The notes below the pieces were generated by a model. The model saw nothing but the letters and a program-made list of their open reading frames with translations. It was not told the origin of the DNA and made no database searches. Shown piece by piece: positions 24,807 to 33,990 of a stretch of DNA of 38,493 nt; position 1 is the stretch's first letter; each line of letters starts with the position of its first letter. Source of the stretch: DATGFK01 sp040007395. GTDB lineage: Bacteria; Chloroflexota; Anaerolineae; Aggregatilineales; UBA2796. The DNA lies in assembly GCA_040007395.1 (NCBI GenBank), contig JBDTVG010000276.1, forward strand, positions 1 to 38,493, read 5' to 3'. Both the position numbers and the translations under genes were made by a program.

Positions 24807-24988
24807 CCAAAGATTGAATACCTACCTGTTGGCGAATGGAGATGTGGCGAATAACCCCATCTTTCATTTTGATTTTGATGCGTTTGCCCTAGGTGAAAGT
24901 TGTTCCTGTAGCGCTTTACGGTACATAATGCCTGCTCAGAACATTTGCTGCACTCTTTTTGTACTGTGATCGATAAGGAGAATCCTCG

Positions 24989-26245
24989 GTGCTTCAACTT
25001 CCTGAATTTCAATCGCTGCAAACCTTGTCCCCCGATGGTCGGCTGTTATTCGCGACACGTATGGTACGTATGTTTGCCTATGGGCTGATCGCCGTTGTGT
25101 TAGGCTTGTACCTGATTCAGGTAGGCTTAACCGATACACAAGTGGGCTTGGTGATAAGCCTGACCCTGCTTGGTGATGCCGCCGTCTCCCTGCCGATCAC
25201 CATCATTGCGGATCGTTTTGGGCGGCGGCGAATGCTGATCATCGGCTCATGTTTGATGATCTTTGCCGGAGTCGTCTTTGCCTTGACCAGCGATATTACT
25301 CTGCTGACGATTGCTGCCATTATCGGCACGATCAGTCCCAGCGGCAATGAGGTTGGGCCATTTCTCGCGGTTGAACAAGCCGCGCTGCCACAGACTACCA
25401 CCGACAAGCAGCGCACTCAGGTGTTTGCGTGGTACAGCCTGATCGGGTCGGTGATGACGGGGCTTGGCTCCTTGTTTGGCGGATTGATTGCCCAAGCCCT
25501 TCAGAATGCAGGACAAACGCCGCTGAACAGCTATCGCGCTGTGATTATTGGTTACGCAGTTATCGGCGGGATACTGGCGATTCTGTTCACGCGGTTATCG
25601 CCCGCCATCGAAATCCAGACAGCGCAAGGTCCGGTCACGCTCCAAAGCCTATTCGGGTTAAAGCGCTCACGCAGTGTCGTGACGAAGTTATCGCTGCTAT
25701 TTATGATCGATGCGTTTGCGGGTGGTTTGATCGTCCAAAGCCTTGTGGCAGTCTGGTTTAACCGCCGCTTTGGTGTCGATGTCGCGGTAATTGGGTTGAT
25801 TTATCTGGGAGCGAACTTCTTTGCAGGGTTATCCGCACTAGCGGCAGCGCGAGTTGCAGCGCGCTATGGCTTGGTGAATACGATGGTCTTTACGCATGTC
25901 CCCTCGAATCTGCTGCTGATTTTAATCCCTCTGATGCCCACCTTACCATTAGCGATTCTCGTGCTGCTCGCCCGCTTTAGTATCTCGCAGATGGATGTGC
26001 CGACACGCCAATCCTACACCGTCGCCGTCGTCGATCCTGAGGAGCGTTCGGCAGCCAATGGTGTGACCAGCCTCGCTCGGACAACCGCCGCAGCCCTTTC
26101 GCCGGGGGTGACAGGCGCGATGTTCAGCGCAGGCGGACTGTGGTTAAGCGCACCGTTTCTGCTCGCTGGTGGCCTGAAACTCGTCTACGATTATCTGCTT
26201 TACCGCAGCTTCAACACGATCAAACCGCCAGAAGAACAGGGCTAA
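24989..26245 (+). CDS. MFS transporter
   Basis: The 418-residue polytopic membrane protein has about 12 hydrophobic spans. It has the major facilitator signature ADRFGRRRML in the loop between spans 2 and 3 (residues ~70-80) and the acidic-aromatic cytoplasmic middle loop (residues ~205-225, before GLKRSRSVVTKL). The Asp-containing QMDVPTRQSYTVAVVDPEERSAANGVTSLART stretch in the C-terminal half is common in uncharacterised multidrug/sugar-type MFS proteins. Substrate unknown. The start is a GTG with AAGGAG 8 nt upstream, a strong site. It appears monocistronic; the aminotransferase gene converges on it. Confidence 0.88.
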   Translation: MLQLPEFQSLQTLSPDGRLLFATRMVRMFAYGLIAVVLGLYLIQVGLTDTQVGLVISLTLLGDAAVSLPITIIADRFGRRRMLIIGSCLMIFAGVVFALTSDITLLTIAAIIGTISPSGNEVGPFLAVEQAALPQTTTDKQRTQVFAWYSLIGSVMTGLGSLFGGLIAQALQNAGQTPLNSYRAVIIGYAVIGGILAILFTRLSPAIEIQTAQGPVTLQSLFGLKRSRSVVTKLSLLFMIDAFAGGLIVQSLVAVWFNRRFGVDVAVIGLIYLGANFFAGLSALAAARVAARYGLVNTMVFTHVPSNLLLILIPLMPTLPLAILVLLARFSISQMDVPTRQSYTVAVVDPEERSAANGVTSLARTTAAALSPGVTGAMFSAGGLWLSAPFLLAGGLKLVYDYLLYRSFNTIKPPEEQG

Positions 26246-26289
26246 GCGGTGAGGAAAACATAAAGTCTAGGCCATAGATAGGGCATCGA

Positions 26290-27330
26290 TCAGGATGATC
26301 CCCAAAATTTCCGGGGTACGCCGTGCAGCACCGCGATCATTTGATCAAGTGCAGCTTGATCGGTTGCGTCATCTACCCACAGATTGATGAGGCGGGGCGC
26401 AAGTTCTACGCTGGCAAGTGTGGTGTTTGGCTCAAACAGATTGCTCAACGATGGATAAAGGGCTGAACCGCTTAACCCGGCGGCTTGCAGGTGGCGCAGA
26501 ATCCAGCGGGTAACGGCAAGCGTTGGCGCGGCGAACGTATAGCGCCAGATCGCATCGCCCGGTTGAATCGACGGCAGGGTTAGCGGCAGAGTCAGCCGCA
26601 GATCGGCTACCCCTTCGCGCAAATAGCGTGCTCTCTCATTCCGCGCCGCGACGTTTGCCGCCAAACGTGACCAACCCGCCGCTATCCGCGCCACATTCTC
26701 GGCGCGATCATCGAACGGGCGAATGAGCATGTCGCGAGTGGCGGCAAGTTGCGTGAAGTAGTGTTGGTAGCGCGTGGAAACTTGTTCGGGCGGTGGCACG
26801 CTATCCACGAGCGAGACTTGCTGGATCGCATCCCACAGCGCCGGATCGTCGGTGGCGACCAAGCCGCCCTGACCATTGATCATTTTGGTGGGGTGGAAGC
26901 TGGTAAAAGCGATGTCGCCCAGCGTGCCGATTGGCTTGCCCCCTGCCATACCGCCTAACCCCTGCACGGCATCTTCGATGATCGGGATACCTAAATCAAC
27001 GGCCTCGTTCGTATAACCGAAGATGTGCGAGAGGATCACGGCGCGTGTGGCTGGCGTGACCCGGCGGCGAATGCTGTCCGCGTTCATGGCAAAGCGATCC
27101 GTTGTACTGTCGGCAAAGATCGGCGTGAAGCCTGCCAGCAGCACCGCATCCAGCACAGTAGAGCAGGTCACATCGGGCAAAATGATCTCGCCCGGAGTAT
27201 CGCGCAGTGCCAGCGCCCGCAGTGCCACGTACAGCGCCGTTGTGCCACGCCCGACCACCCGCGCAAATCGCCGCTGAATGTGGGTGGCACACTCAGCGGC
27301 GATACTCTCATGAGTGGGAATAGAAGTCAT
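26290..27330 (-). CDS. DegT/DnrJ/EryC1/StrS-family aminotransferase
   Basis: A fold-type I PLP enzyme of the sugar aminotransferase family, 346 residues. GRGTTALYVALRAL (residues ~28-41) matches the substrate/cofactor phosphate region, IIEDAVQGLGG (~110-120) supplies the Asp that contacts the PLP pyridine ring, and TSFHPTKMINGQGGLV (~140-155) holds the Schiff-base Lys. Family members aminate keto-sugars for surface polysaccharides or antibiotics; here no other sugar-nucleotide genes are adjacent, so the substrate is open. It lies downstream of a WD40 gene on the same strand, with a 277-bp gap containing a repeat between them. Confidence 0.87.
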   Translation of the reverse strand: MTSIPTHESIAAECATHIQRRFARVVGRGTTALYVALRALALRDTPGEIILPDVTCSTVLDAVLLAGFTPIFADSTTDRFAMNADSIRRRVTPATRAVILSHIFGYTNEAVDLGIPIIEDAVQGLGGMAGGKPIGTLGDIAFTSFHPTKMINGQGGLVATDDPALWDAIQQVSLVDSVPPPEQVSTRYQHYFTQLAATRDMLIRPFDDRAENVARIAAGWSRLAANVAARNERARYLREGVADLRLTLPLTLPSIQPGDAIWRYTFAAPTLAVTRWILRHLQAAGLSGSALYPSLSNLFEPNTTLASVELAPRLINLWVDDATDQAALDQMIAVLHGVPRKFWGSS

Positions 27331-27408
27331 GTTGGATAGAGGGCGGGAGTCTGGCTTGTTCTTACCTGACCTTCACCCATTGGCGATCTGAAATGCACAA
27401 TTCAATGC

Positions 27409-27474
27409 CGGACAACGCAGGCATTGTCCCTACGCGATCCGGTTTGGATGTAGGGATGGGCCTGCCCAGTCCGC
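27409..27474. repeat. 66-bp palindromic repeat, family B copy 2
   Basis: Direct copy of 24741-24806, strongly conserved at both arms (CGGACAACGCAGGCATTGTC; ending GTCCGC) and diverged in the centre. It sits in the 277-bp gap 27331-27607, where I see nothing else. Confidence 0.8.
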
Positions 27475-27607
27475 TGCATAGTTAAAAACCTTACTCTTAC
27501 GGTAACAGCTCAGCCATACCATAAGCCTGAGCCGTTACATGGCAAGAGAAATAGAGTACGTGTTGCTGAGAAACCCAAACTTATAAACGATTCCAAATCA
27601 TCATCGG

Positions 27608-28744
27608 TTAGTGAATCTGAAAAAGCTCTTTACCTGTGCGCAGATCCCACATATGAGCATCATCATATAGCCCAGCGGTGAGAAGTGTGTGACTGTCAGG
27701 CGCGAAAGCAACAAACATCGGTTGAAGGCCATCCATTTCGGGGTCACCAGATGTAAAGGTCTGCATTAATTTTCCTGAGGCAACATTCCATAATTTGACC
27801 GAGGCTCCTGAACTGGTGAGGAGTAGGTGTCCATTCGGTGAAAACCTTATGTTATATATTGTGTCTTCATGGGCTTCGAAGGTACGGACTACTTTACCTG
27901 TTGAAAGACTCCATATGGTCAGATCTTTCTCTGAACGAGTCGAGGTGGCGGCAATCATATTGTCTACCGAAACAGCAAGGGATTCATAACAGAGTGGAGA
28001 TCCATCTGCTGATGTTGAGGTTAAGAGATAAAGAGGGTTGTCGTCTCGCACATCATATACGGTGATAACGCATTTTTGGAGACTAAGATCATACCGGTTA
28101 ACCAACAGCCATCGAGAATTTGACGAATATCTGGACGTTCCAGTTATGTCTTCAAGATGACGTACTACCTTGCCTGTAGTTGTGTCCAAAATCAGCATTT
28201 TTTGGTGATTAGTGAGAATAGCGGCTGTTTTGTTGTCAGGTGCAAACATGACCTGACCAATACCACCTTCAACCGATAGACTAAATTTAGGGTGTTTGGT
28301 AGCGACATCCCAGAGGGTTGCCTCACCACTGTATGTACCGCTGAGAAGCAGTTTTCCGTGAGGTGAGAAGGCAACAACTGCACCGTTATACTCATTTTCT
28401 GCTTTTCCAGCCAGAATATTGTGTTGCGTTCCATCCATGCTTACCAACTCAACCGCACCCCAAGCAGTTCCAAGAGCAACAGTTTTAGCATCTGGGGCAT
28501 AGATAGCATTAGCCACAGGTCCGTTCTGAGAGCTAAATGTTTGAACCAACTTGCCTGTGCGGGCATCGCGAATCTCAAGACTTCCATTTTGGCGACATAA
28601 CAGAAACGTCCTACCGTTTGGCGCATAATCTGCACAACGTATACTGCTGTAACCTGCTAAGCTTGGGCGAACCGAAGAAAGACAAAGGGTGAGTAGGAGT
28701 GTTAAGCCAAGGCTAGTTAGCAACGCGATACGCAACTTCAACAA
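27608..28744 (-). CDS. Secreted or periphery-anchored WD40 repeat protein
   Basis: About 378 residues. It opens with a Leu-rich signal sequence or anchor (KLRIALLTSLGLTLLLTLCLS). The rest is a beta-propeller of roughly seven blades, clearest in the SPHGKLLLSGTYSGEATLWDVATKH, SPNGHLLLTSSGASVKLWNVASGKL and APDSHTLLTAGLYDDAHMWDLRTGK repeats. WD40 propellers are binding scaffolds; I see no catalytic domain. The start is uncertain: I use TTG 28744 because AAAGGA lies 7 nt upstream, whereas TTG 28750 is too close to it. There is no obvious partner gene beside it. Confidence 0.8.
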   Translation of the reverse strand: MLKLRIALLTSLGLTLLLTLCLSSVRPSLAGYSSIRCADYAPNGRTFLLCRQNGSLEIRDARTGKLVQTFSSQNGPVANAIYAPDAKTVALGTAWGAVELVSMDGTQHNILAGKAENEYNGAVVAFSPHGKLLLSGTYSGEATLWDVATKHPKFSLSVEGGIGQVMFAPDNKTAAILTNHQKMLILDTTTGKVVRHLEDITGTSRYSSNSRWLLVNRYDLSLQKCVITVYDVRDDNPLYLLTSTSADGSPLCYESLAVSVDNMIAATSTRSEKDLTIWSLSTGKVVRTFEAHEDTIYNIRFSPNGHLLLTSSGASVKLWNVASGKLMQTFTSGDPEMDGLQPMFVAFAPDSHTLLTAGLYDDAHMWDLRTGKELFQIH

Positions 28745-28817
28745 AAGCAAGTCCTTTCGTGACTACTCAGCCGCCTGAACAGTCACCTCTTACGAAGATA
28801 GACGATGGGATGAATGA

Positions 28818-28861
28818 CTCACCCTCGCCTCTCTATACTGCGTAGTTGGGGCGAGGGTGAG
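28818..28861. terminator. Hairpin downstream of the 28872 gene
   Basis: Perfect 12-bp inverted repeat (28818-28829 with 28850-28861) around a 20-nt loop, 10 nt past the stop of the minus-strand membrane protein. The arm sequence (CTCACCCTCGCC) resembles the pyrimidine-rich arms of repeat family A, so it may be a related palindrome used as a terminator. Confidence 0.5.
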
Positions 28862-28871
28862 GTTAACGACT

Positions 28872-29537
28872 TTATGCTAGAGGAGCCAAGACTTCTGATT
28901 GGCTACGGGCCTGCTCCTGTTCGAGCGCGTCAAGTCCTTCAAAACCTTTGTACATATAGTACAAGAAGAACAAGTGAACTGGAATGCCCGCCACGAAGGT
29001 TGAGGAGCCATTGAGCATCCCGAACACAAGAAACAGCAGATCTATCCCATAGACGATAATCGCAATCCACAGGGCGATCCGAATTTTCTGCATCACGAGC
29101 CACCCTAATAGGGCGAAGAAGCCAGCAAATGCCAGCGCGAATACAATCGTAAACGTTGAAGCGGCAGCAGAAGTTGTCCGACCCGACGTACTATGTAAAA
29201 TTGCGGGTAGAACAAAACTGAGCAGGGCAGTCCACACGGCGATAACGAAAATTGTTGAGTAGGCGTTGGTAAACTTCTTGACCGGATCGGTAGGGGAGTC
29301 GGGCAAGGGTCGGTCATTCATATACACGCTGACCTGACTGTTCTTTTCAAGTTGTACGCGCAGCTTGGAACCATTGCTCAGGGTAAACGTTTTGCCGTTT
29401 TTAAGCTCGTTCCGATCCGCCGCCGTACCGACTTGGATGCCGTCGAGCTTGACAGCAAAATTGCGGTATAAAGCGCCATACGACAGTTCGACCCGTTTCT
29501 GACCTTTACGTTGGAGTGCATACAGTTTTTTAGTCAC
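28872..29537 (-). CDS. Membrane protein with N-terminal beta-rich domain
   Basis: A 221-residue protein I cannot name. Residues 1-85 are beta-rich and polar (VELSYGALYRNFAVKLDGIQVG ... LSNGSKLRVQLEKNSQVSVYMND). About four hydrophobic spans follow at roughly residues 95-115, 125-148, 152-172 and 175-198. The tail is acidic. The start is a GTG at 29537 with AAGGGA upstream. The layout (cytoplasmic beta domain plus a small TM bundle) suggests a membrane-tethered binding protein, but no motif confirms this. Confidence 0.6.
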   Translation of the reverse strand: MTKKLYALQRKGQKRVELSYGALYRNFAVKLDGIQVGTAADRNELKNGKTFTLSNGSKLRVQLEKNSQVSVYMNDRPLPDSPTDPVKKFTNAYSTIFVIAVWTALLSFVLPAILHSTSGRTTSAAASTFTIVFALAFAGFFALLGWLVMQKIRIALWIAIIVYGIDLLFLVFGMLNGSSTFVAGIPVHLFFLYYMYKGFEGLDALEQEQARSQSEVLAPLA

Positions 29538-29788
29538 GACGTTTCCCTTCGATAGTACGAATAGTGCGATGTCTCAGGAAATGACGAATCGGCAAGTAAC
29601 AGGTGTGGGTGGAAATAGACAGCACTTCCCGATACTAACAGTGTATGGAATTTACGGAGATTTCTATGACGGGTTTTATCACAGAGCCATCACAAAAATG
29701 ACGGAGAGGGCGTACTGTTGACTCTCTCTAAAGTCCTTCCCTGAATTCGGGGCGATATGGTGGACACATAGGCATGAAGGTAAGACAA

Positions 29789-30163
29789 TTAAAGGGCCTC
29801 GCGGAGTAAACGCTGGCGAGTCGAGGGCGTTTTTCGGCGCGTAGACATTTGGGCGAAGCGGGCTAAGTCGCGAAAAAAGCGGGTGAGGCGCGCGTTGACT
29901 TGATGCCAGCCCGCCGCAATGCGGCGGATGAGAGCCGGGAGGGCATTTTGGAAGAGTCTGAAAGCTTTGACGGGACTGAGTTCGGTCAGCTTGGTTTCGG
30001 CGCGAACAGGGGCAATAAGCCACTGGAAAATGAGCAAGCCGAGCAGGTGAGCGTACCAGACACAGGCGACACGCTCAGGACGCTCGTAGCGGAGAGGGGT
30101 CAGCTTGGCTTGAGACTTCCAGAGTTTAAAAATCAGTTCAATGTGCCAGCGCAGGCGATACAC
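29789..30163 (-). pseudogene. C-terminal fragment of an IS4-type transposase
   Basis: The 124 residues begin YRLRWHIELIFKLWKSQAKL, the YREK-type region that holds the catalytic Glu of IS4-family transposases, and continue to a basic C-terminus. In frame, a TAG lies a few codons upstream and the two catalytic Asp regions are missing, so it is a remnant. No clear inverted repeats were found. The 250 bp between it and the gene at 29537 hold nothing recognisable. Confidence 0.75.
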
Positions 30164-30301
30164 GACGCTGAACTATATCATGCTGTCCCGCGGTGCAGTC
30201 ACGCCAAGTGCTAGTTAAGTACGGGCTAGGCGATTTGAAAATTTATCAATAACTCAACTTACCCAAAAGTGAGCTGCGCTGCTGGACATCTATTTAGGTT
30301 T

Positions 30302-31000
30302 TTACTCGTCACCTCCTGTTTTGGTTATGTATTCATCAAAAGTGCTGAATGGTTCTTGGTTCCTGAGCAGCATTTCTTGGTTTGCATCGCTTAGAGCGTT
30401 TTCTTTGATGTTAAGCTTGCGATACGCTTTTGCGCGCCAATGATAAATTGCGGCAAGAATGCTTGGGTGGAGCGGATCTTTTTTATCTAAAATTAAAGTT
30501 AAATCATCGATAGCTTTTTCATAATATTGTGCGGCATAAAATGCATGGGCACGTCCTAGTAAATAATCATTTGAGGATGCAAGTTCATATGCTGCACTAT
30601 AATCGCTTATCGCATTTTCAATCAAGCCTAATCGCAACATATGGAGTCCTCGCCAAGAAAAATCATTTGAACGTCCAAACCCATGTGCGATAATCCAATT
30701 CAATTCCTCGATAACTTCGTTCGTATGCCCACTCCAATAATGGTATACAACAAGCATTTTTGAGTGAGCTTCTGCTAGTTCATCGAGATCTTGGCTATCA
30801 TCGATGACTTTTGTGAAGTCTTCTATCGAGGGGCCATACTCATCCAGCATGTATCGTAAATCGCCTCGCGCCATATAATATTCATGATTGTTAGGATCAA
30901 TAGTTATGGCTTTATCTAATGCAGCTAAACTGGCTTTTAGGTCCCCTGCACGATAGCTCTCTCTTGATTTTTGAAAGTAAGCCTCTGCTTCTTGAATCAT
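30302..31000 (-). CDS. TPR repeat protein
   Basis: A 232-residue all-helical protein with tetratricopeptide repeats: AEAYFQKSRESYRAGDLKASLAALDKAITIDPN at the start, then EYYMARGDLRYMLDEYGPSIEDFTKVI, then weaker repeats to the end. The DNA is noticeably AT-rich compared with the neighbouring UvrA-like gene. TPRs mediate protein-protein contact; no enzyme domain or signal peptide is seen. AAAAGGG lies about 12 nt before ATG 31000. Function unassigned; it could be horizontally acquired, lying next to a transposase remnant. Confidence 0.75.
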   Translation of the reverse strand: MIQEAEAYFQKSRESYRAGDLKASLAALDKAITIDPNNHEYYMARGDLRYMLDEYGPSIEDFTKVIDDSQDLDELAEAHSKMLVVYHYWSGHTNEVIEELNWIIAHGFGRSNDFSWRGLHMLRLGLIENAISDYSAAYELASSNDYLLGRAHAFYAAQYYEKAIDDLTLILDKKDPLHPSILAAIYHWRAKAYRKLNIKENALSDANQEMLLRNQEPFSTFDEYITKTGGDE

Positions 31001-31048
31001 TACTGAACTAACCCTTTTCGCTTGTTACGCAAGGTGCGTCAATAACTT

Positions 31049-31090
31049 ATCTTACGCACAAATTGTTTTATGAAAAGTTTACCTCACCCA
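31049..31090. repeat. Repeat family A, diverged partial copy 2
   Basis: The order of blocks (ATCTTACGCA, then TTGTTTTATG, then AAAGTTTACCTCACCC) parallels the left part of 24519-24570 with several changes. Confidence 0.5.
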
Positions 31091-31109
31091 GCCGTAGGGT
31101 GAGGTAAAC
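31077..31109 (-). terminator. Terminator hairpin for the UvrA-like gene
   Basis: A perfect 13-bp stem (31077-31089 with 31097-31109) around a 7-nt loop, 8 nt beyond the stop of the minus-strand gene. On the minus strand the stem's 3' arm runs into a short TTTT tract. Confidence 0.65.
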
Positions 31110-31117
31110 ACAAAGCG

Positions 31118-33388
31118 CTAGGCCATTTGCAAATATTCGCTGGTGAGGGATTGAGTCGCGCCAAGAAGCTGCTGTGGCGTTCCCTCGAACATCACTTTGC
31201 CGCCTTTGTTGCCGCCTTCTGGTCCCATATCGATGATCCAGTCGGCGTTTTTGATCACGTCCAGATTGTGTTCGATGACGATCACCGTATTGCCTGTATC
31301 GACCAATCGATTGATGATCGTCAGCAAGTGGCCAATATCCGACATGTGCAGCCCTGTCGTTGGCTCATCCATCACATAAATACTGCCTTTTTTGTGCAGT
31401 TCGCTGGCGAGTTTGATGCGCTGACATTCGCCGCCGGAAAGTGTACTCAATGGCTGCCCCAAGGTGAGGTAGTCCAAGCCGACATCGCTCAGTGCTTGCA
31501 GCTTGCGGACAACTTCTTTAAGCGTGAAGAAGTCGAGCGCTTGCCGAACCGACATCGCCAACACATCGCTGATCGATTTGCCATTGAATTTGTAGGCCAA
31601 CACTTCGTCCTTGAAGCGCTTGCCGCCGCACGTTTCGCACAGCGTTTTGACTTCATCGAGGTACGCCAGATCGGTGTAGACATAGCCAAGCCCCTGACAC
31701 GTTTCGCACGCGCCTTTGGAGTTGAAACTGAACAATGCTGCATTAACCTTGTTGGCTGTTGCAAAGGCCTTGCGGACATCGTCCATGATCCCTGTGTAGG
31801 TGGCTGGATTAGATCGGCTAGAAGTGCCAACGGCTGATTGGTCGATCATCACTGTGTCGGGATACTGGTTCAGAAAGGTCTGGTTGATGAGCGAACTTTT
31901 GCCCGAACCTGCTACGCCTGTCACAACGGTCAACACCGCCTTTGGAATATCAACGGTGACATCCTTCAAATTGTTCAATGTGGCGTGGGCAATCGTGAGC
32001 TTACCCTTTGCCGCACGAAAATTCTCTTTGATCGGCATTGACTGTTTTAGATGCTTGCCTGTCAGCGTATCGGCATAGAGTAGATCGTCGAAACTCCCCT
32101 CGAAGACAATGTTGCCGCCACGACTGCCCGCGTGTGGGCCAACATCAACCACATGATCGGCAACTTTGATCACGTCAGGATCGTGTTCAACGACAATCAC
32201 GGTATTGCCTTTGTCGCGCAGTTTTTGCAGTAGTTCATTTAGGCGGTGAACATCACGTGGATGCAATCCGACGCTTGGCTCATCAAAGACATACATCACA
32301 TCGACAAGGCTGCTGCCCAAGTGCTTGACCATCTTGATACGCTGCGATTCACCACCCGACAGGGTATCGGTTTCGCGGTTGAGGCTGAGATATTCCAAGC
32401 CAATATCGCTCATGGCCTGCAACTGCTCGATCAGTGGTTTAACTACTGGAGCCGCTATCGGGTCTTTGATCGCCTTGACAACCCCGATCAGATCGTCAAT
32501 TTCCATGGCCGACATTTCAGCGATGTTGTAGCCATTAATGCGGGAATTCAGTGCCGCCTGATTAAGCCGAGCGCCTTTGCAGAGCATACAAGGGCCATCG
32601 GTCATGTACGGCTCTACCGATTTCTGGGTACGCTCCGAATAAGTTTTGACATCTCGCAAGATGTATTTTTGGGTGAACTTATCGATGATCCCGTCAAAGG
32701 TCATGTTGACAGCTTTGCTGGCGATCTTCATTTTGACTTTGTAGGGCGCGCTGTGGAGCAGGAGATCCATCTCTTGTTCGGTGTAGTCAGCCAGTTTTTT
32801 GTCATTATCGAACAAGCCTGTCTGCGTGAGAATGTTCCAGCCCCAACTATCGACGGCATATTCTGGGTACAATATCGCCCCCCCATTGATCGACTTGGAG
32901 GTGTCCAGAAAGGCATCCATATCCACACCGAGCTTGTGCCCCATCCCGTTGCATTCTGGACACATACCTCGCGAGTCGTTGAACGAAAAGTAAATGGCGC
33001 TGCCCGCGTAGGGTTGCCCTACCCGCGAGAACAGCAGCCGCATAACCGAGTAAATATCGGTAATCGTCCCTACCGTCGAATGCGATCCGCCGCCCAACCG
33101 TTTCTGGTCAACGACAATCGCCATACTCAGATTCTCGATGGCATCGGCATCCGGTTGAGCATAGCGGGGTAGAAAATTGCGAACGAACGTACTGAAGGTG
33201 TCATTTAATTGACGGCGGGCTTCGGCGGCAACGGTATCAAAAACTATCGAGGATTTACCGGAACCAGATACTCCTGTAAAGATCGTGATCTTGCGTTTTG
33301 GAATGCGTAACGACACATTCTTCAGGTTGTTTTCGCGTGCGCCGCGTATCTCGATATATTCCTGATGTTCCTGAGTTTGCTGGGGCAA
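31118..33388 (-). CDS. UvrA-like ABC ATPase, short (class II) form
   Basis: About 756 residues with two ABC ATPase halves. Walker A motifs are GVSGSGKSS and GVAGSGKSS; ABC signatures are LSGGESQRIKM and LSGGECQRIKL; Walker B motifs are VFDEPSVGLHP and VMDEPTTGLHM. Zinc-binding CxxC pairs are CPECNGMG/CMLCKGAR in the first half and CETCQGLG/CETCGGKRF in the second. True UvrA is ~940 residues; the missing length is where the UvrB-binding domain sits, so this is the UvrA2/DrrC-like form associated with tolerance to DNA-binding drugs rather than core excision repair. I prefer TTG 33388, 4 nt after GAGGAGAG; the frame extends to TTG 33409. The SWIM gene lies upstream on the same strand. Confidence 0.9.
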   Translation of the reverse strand: MPQQTQEHQEYIEIRGARENNLKNVSLRIPKRKITIFTGVSGSGKSSIVFDTVAAEARRQLNDTFSTFVRNFLPRYAQPDADAIENLSMAIVVDQKRLGGGSHSTVGTITDIYSVMRLLFSRVGQPYAGSAIYFSFNDSRGMCPECNGMGHKLGVDMDAFLDTSKSINGGAILYPEYAVDSWGWNILTQTGLFDNDKKLADYTEQEMDLLLHSAPYKVKMKIASKAVNMTFDGIIDKFTQKYILRDVKTYSERTQKSVEPYMTDGPCMLCKGARLNQAALNSRINGYNIAEMSAMEIDDLIGVVKAIKDPIAAPVVKPLIEQLQAMSDIGLEYLSLNRETDTLSGGESQRIKMVKHLGSSLVDVMYVFDEPSVGLHPRDVHRLNELLQKLRDKGNTVIVVEHDPDVIKVADHVVDVGPHAGSRGGNIVFEGSFDDLLYADTLTGKHLKQSMPIKENFRAAKGKLTIAHATLNNLKDVTVDIPKAVLTVVTGVAGSGKSSLINQTFLNQYPDTVMIDQSAVGTSSRSNPATYTGIMDDVRKAFATANKVNAALFSFNSKGACETCQGLGYVYTDLAYLDEVKTLCETCGGKRFKDEVLAYKFNGKSISDVLAMSVRQALDFFTLKEVVRKLQALSDVGLDYLTLGQPLSTLSGGECQRIKLASELHKKGSIYVMDEPTTGLHMSDIGHLLTIINRLVDTGNTVIVIEHNLDVIKNADWIIDMGPEGGNKGGKVMFEGTPQQLLGATQSLTSEYLQMA

Positions 33389-33439
33389 AGTTCTCTCCTC
33401 ATTAAACAAATGGGCAAAACGGGGGATAAAGTTTACCGT

Positions 33440-33482
33440 ATCTCTAGCCGCCCCTCCAAATTCGTAGAGGCGGCTAGAGATG
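33440..33482 (-). terminator. Hairpin between the SWIM and UvrA-like genes
   Basis: A 13-bp perfect inverted repeat (33440-33452 with 33470-33482), with further pairing inside, begins 3 nt past the SWIM stop. No T-tract follows directly. It may terminate or attenuate transcription between the two genes. Confidence 0.55.
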
Positions 33483-33484
33483 GG

Positions 33485-33865
33485 TTAGGCCGCCTCACGG
33501 CTCGTAATCCAGACCTCCTCTTTGGCGGTACCGCTGGTCAACTGGAATACACTGCGCTTCTGACGGGCGGCTTCTTCCGGGGTGAGCCAGAAGCTCAATG
33601 CCCGATGTTTGAGCGCCGCCAGTTTCGACAGCGCGGCGATTACATGACTGCACGCGATCCCGCCGTGTTCTGCCCAAGGGCACGTACATCGGGCGGCAAT
33701 TGTGCCGTCTTTGTTGAACTTAACCGTCACGATATGGTTGAAGGTGCTGCTTGTGCCGCTGCCGACAATGACGATAAACGCATTTTCGCGGCGGTCTGCT
33801 TGGATTGCATGGGCGGTTAGTCGTTTGCTTTTGGCCTGTAGCGCCTTGAGTTGTCTTGGTTTCAT
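33485..33865 (-). CDS. SWIM zinc-finger domain protein
   Basis: A 126-residue protein with the SWIM motif CxC-xn-CxH as CTCPWAEHGGIACSH near residues 65-80. SWIM domains bind zinc and DNA or protein and are found in Rad51-regulating and recombination-related proteins as well as SWI2/SNF2 ATPases. The N-terminus is very basic (MKPRQLKALQAKSKRL), consistent with nucleic-acid binding. I start it at ATG 33865 with AGGAAA upstream; the frame extends to 33973 but without family-like sequence. It is followed on the same strand by the UvrA-like gene ~100 bp away, so a link to DNA damage or drug response is plausible but unproven. Confidence 0.8.
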   Translation of the reverse strand: MKPRQLKALQAKSKRLTAHAIQADRRENAFIVIVGSGTSSTFNHIVTVKFNKDGTIAARCTCPWAEHGGIACSHVIAALSKLAALKHRALSFWLTPEEAARQKRSVFQLTSGTAKEEVWITSREAA

Positions 33866-33990
33866 GATGTTATTTCCTGAACTTATCGTACGACTTACCA
33901 AAGCAACAAAACTCTGTGGAATAGTTGGCGGATATATCCTGTCAATTAGCCTACTCGATGAGGTGAATAGCATTTTTGTAGCACATCAAT

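Larger units (their letters stand above)
24473..24988. other. 516-bp intergenic region with two repeat elements
   Basis: This divergent gap holds a complex palindrome at 24519-24675 and a separate 66-bp palindromic repeat at 24741-24806, both described as their own features. The right end has AAGGAG for the MFS gene. I see no gene or convincing promoter. Confidence 0.6.

Noticed and set aside
29900..30214. Plus-strand open frame over the IS4-type fragment
   Set aside because: Shadow of the transposase remnant on the other strand.
32246..33172. 308-codon plus-strand open frame
   Set aside because: It lies entirely antisense to the UvrA-like gene, has no family-like sequence and is an effect of codon bias.
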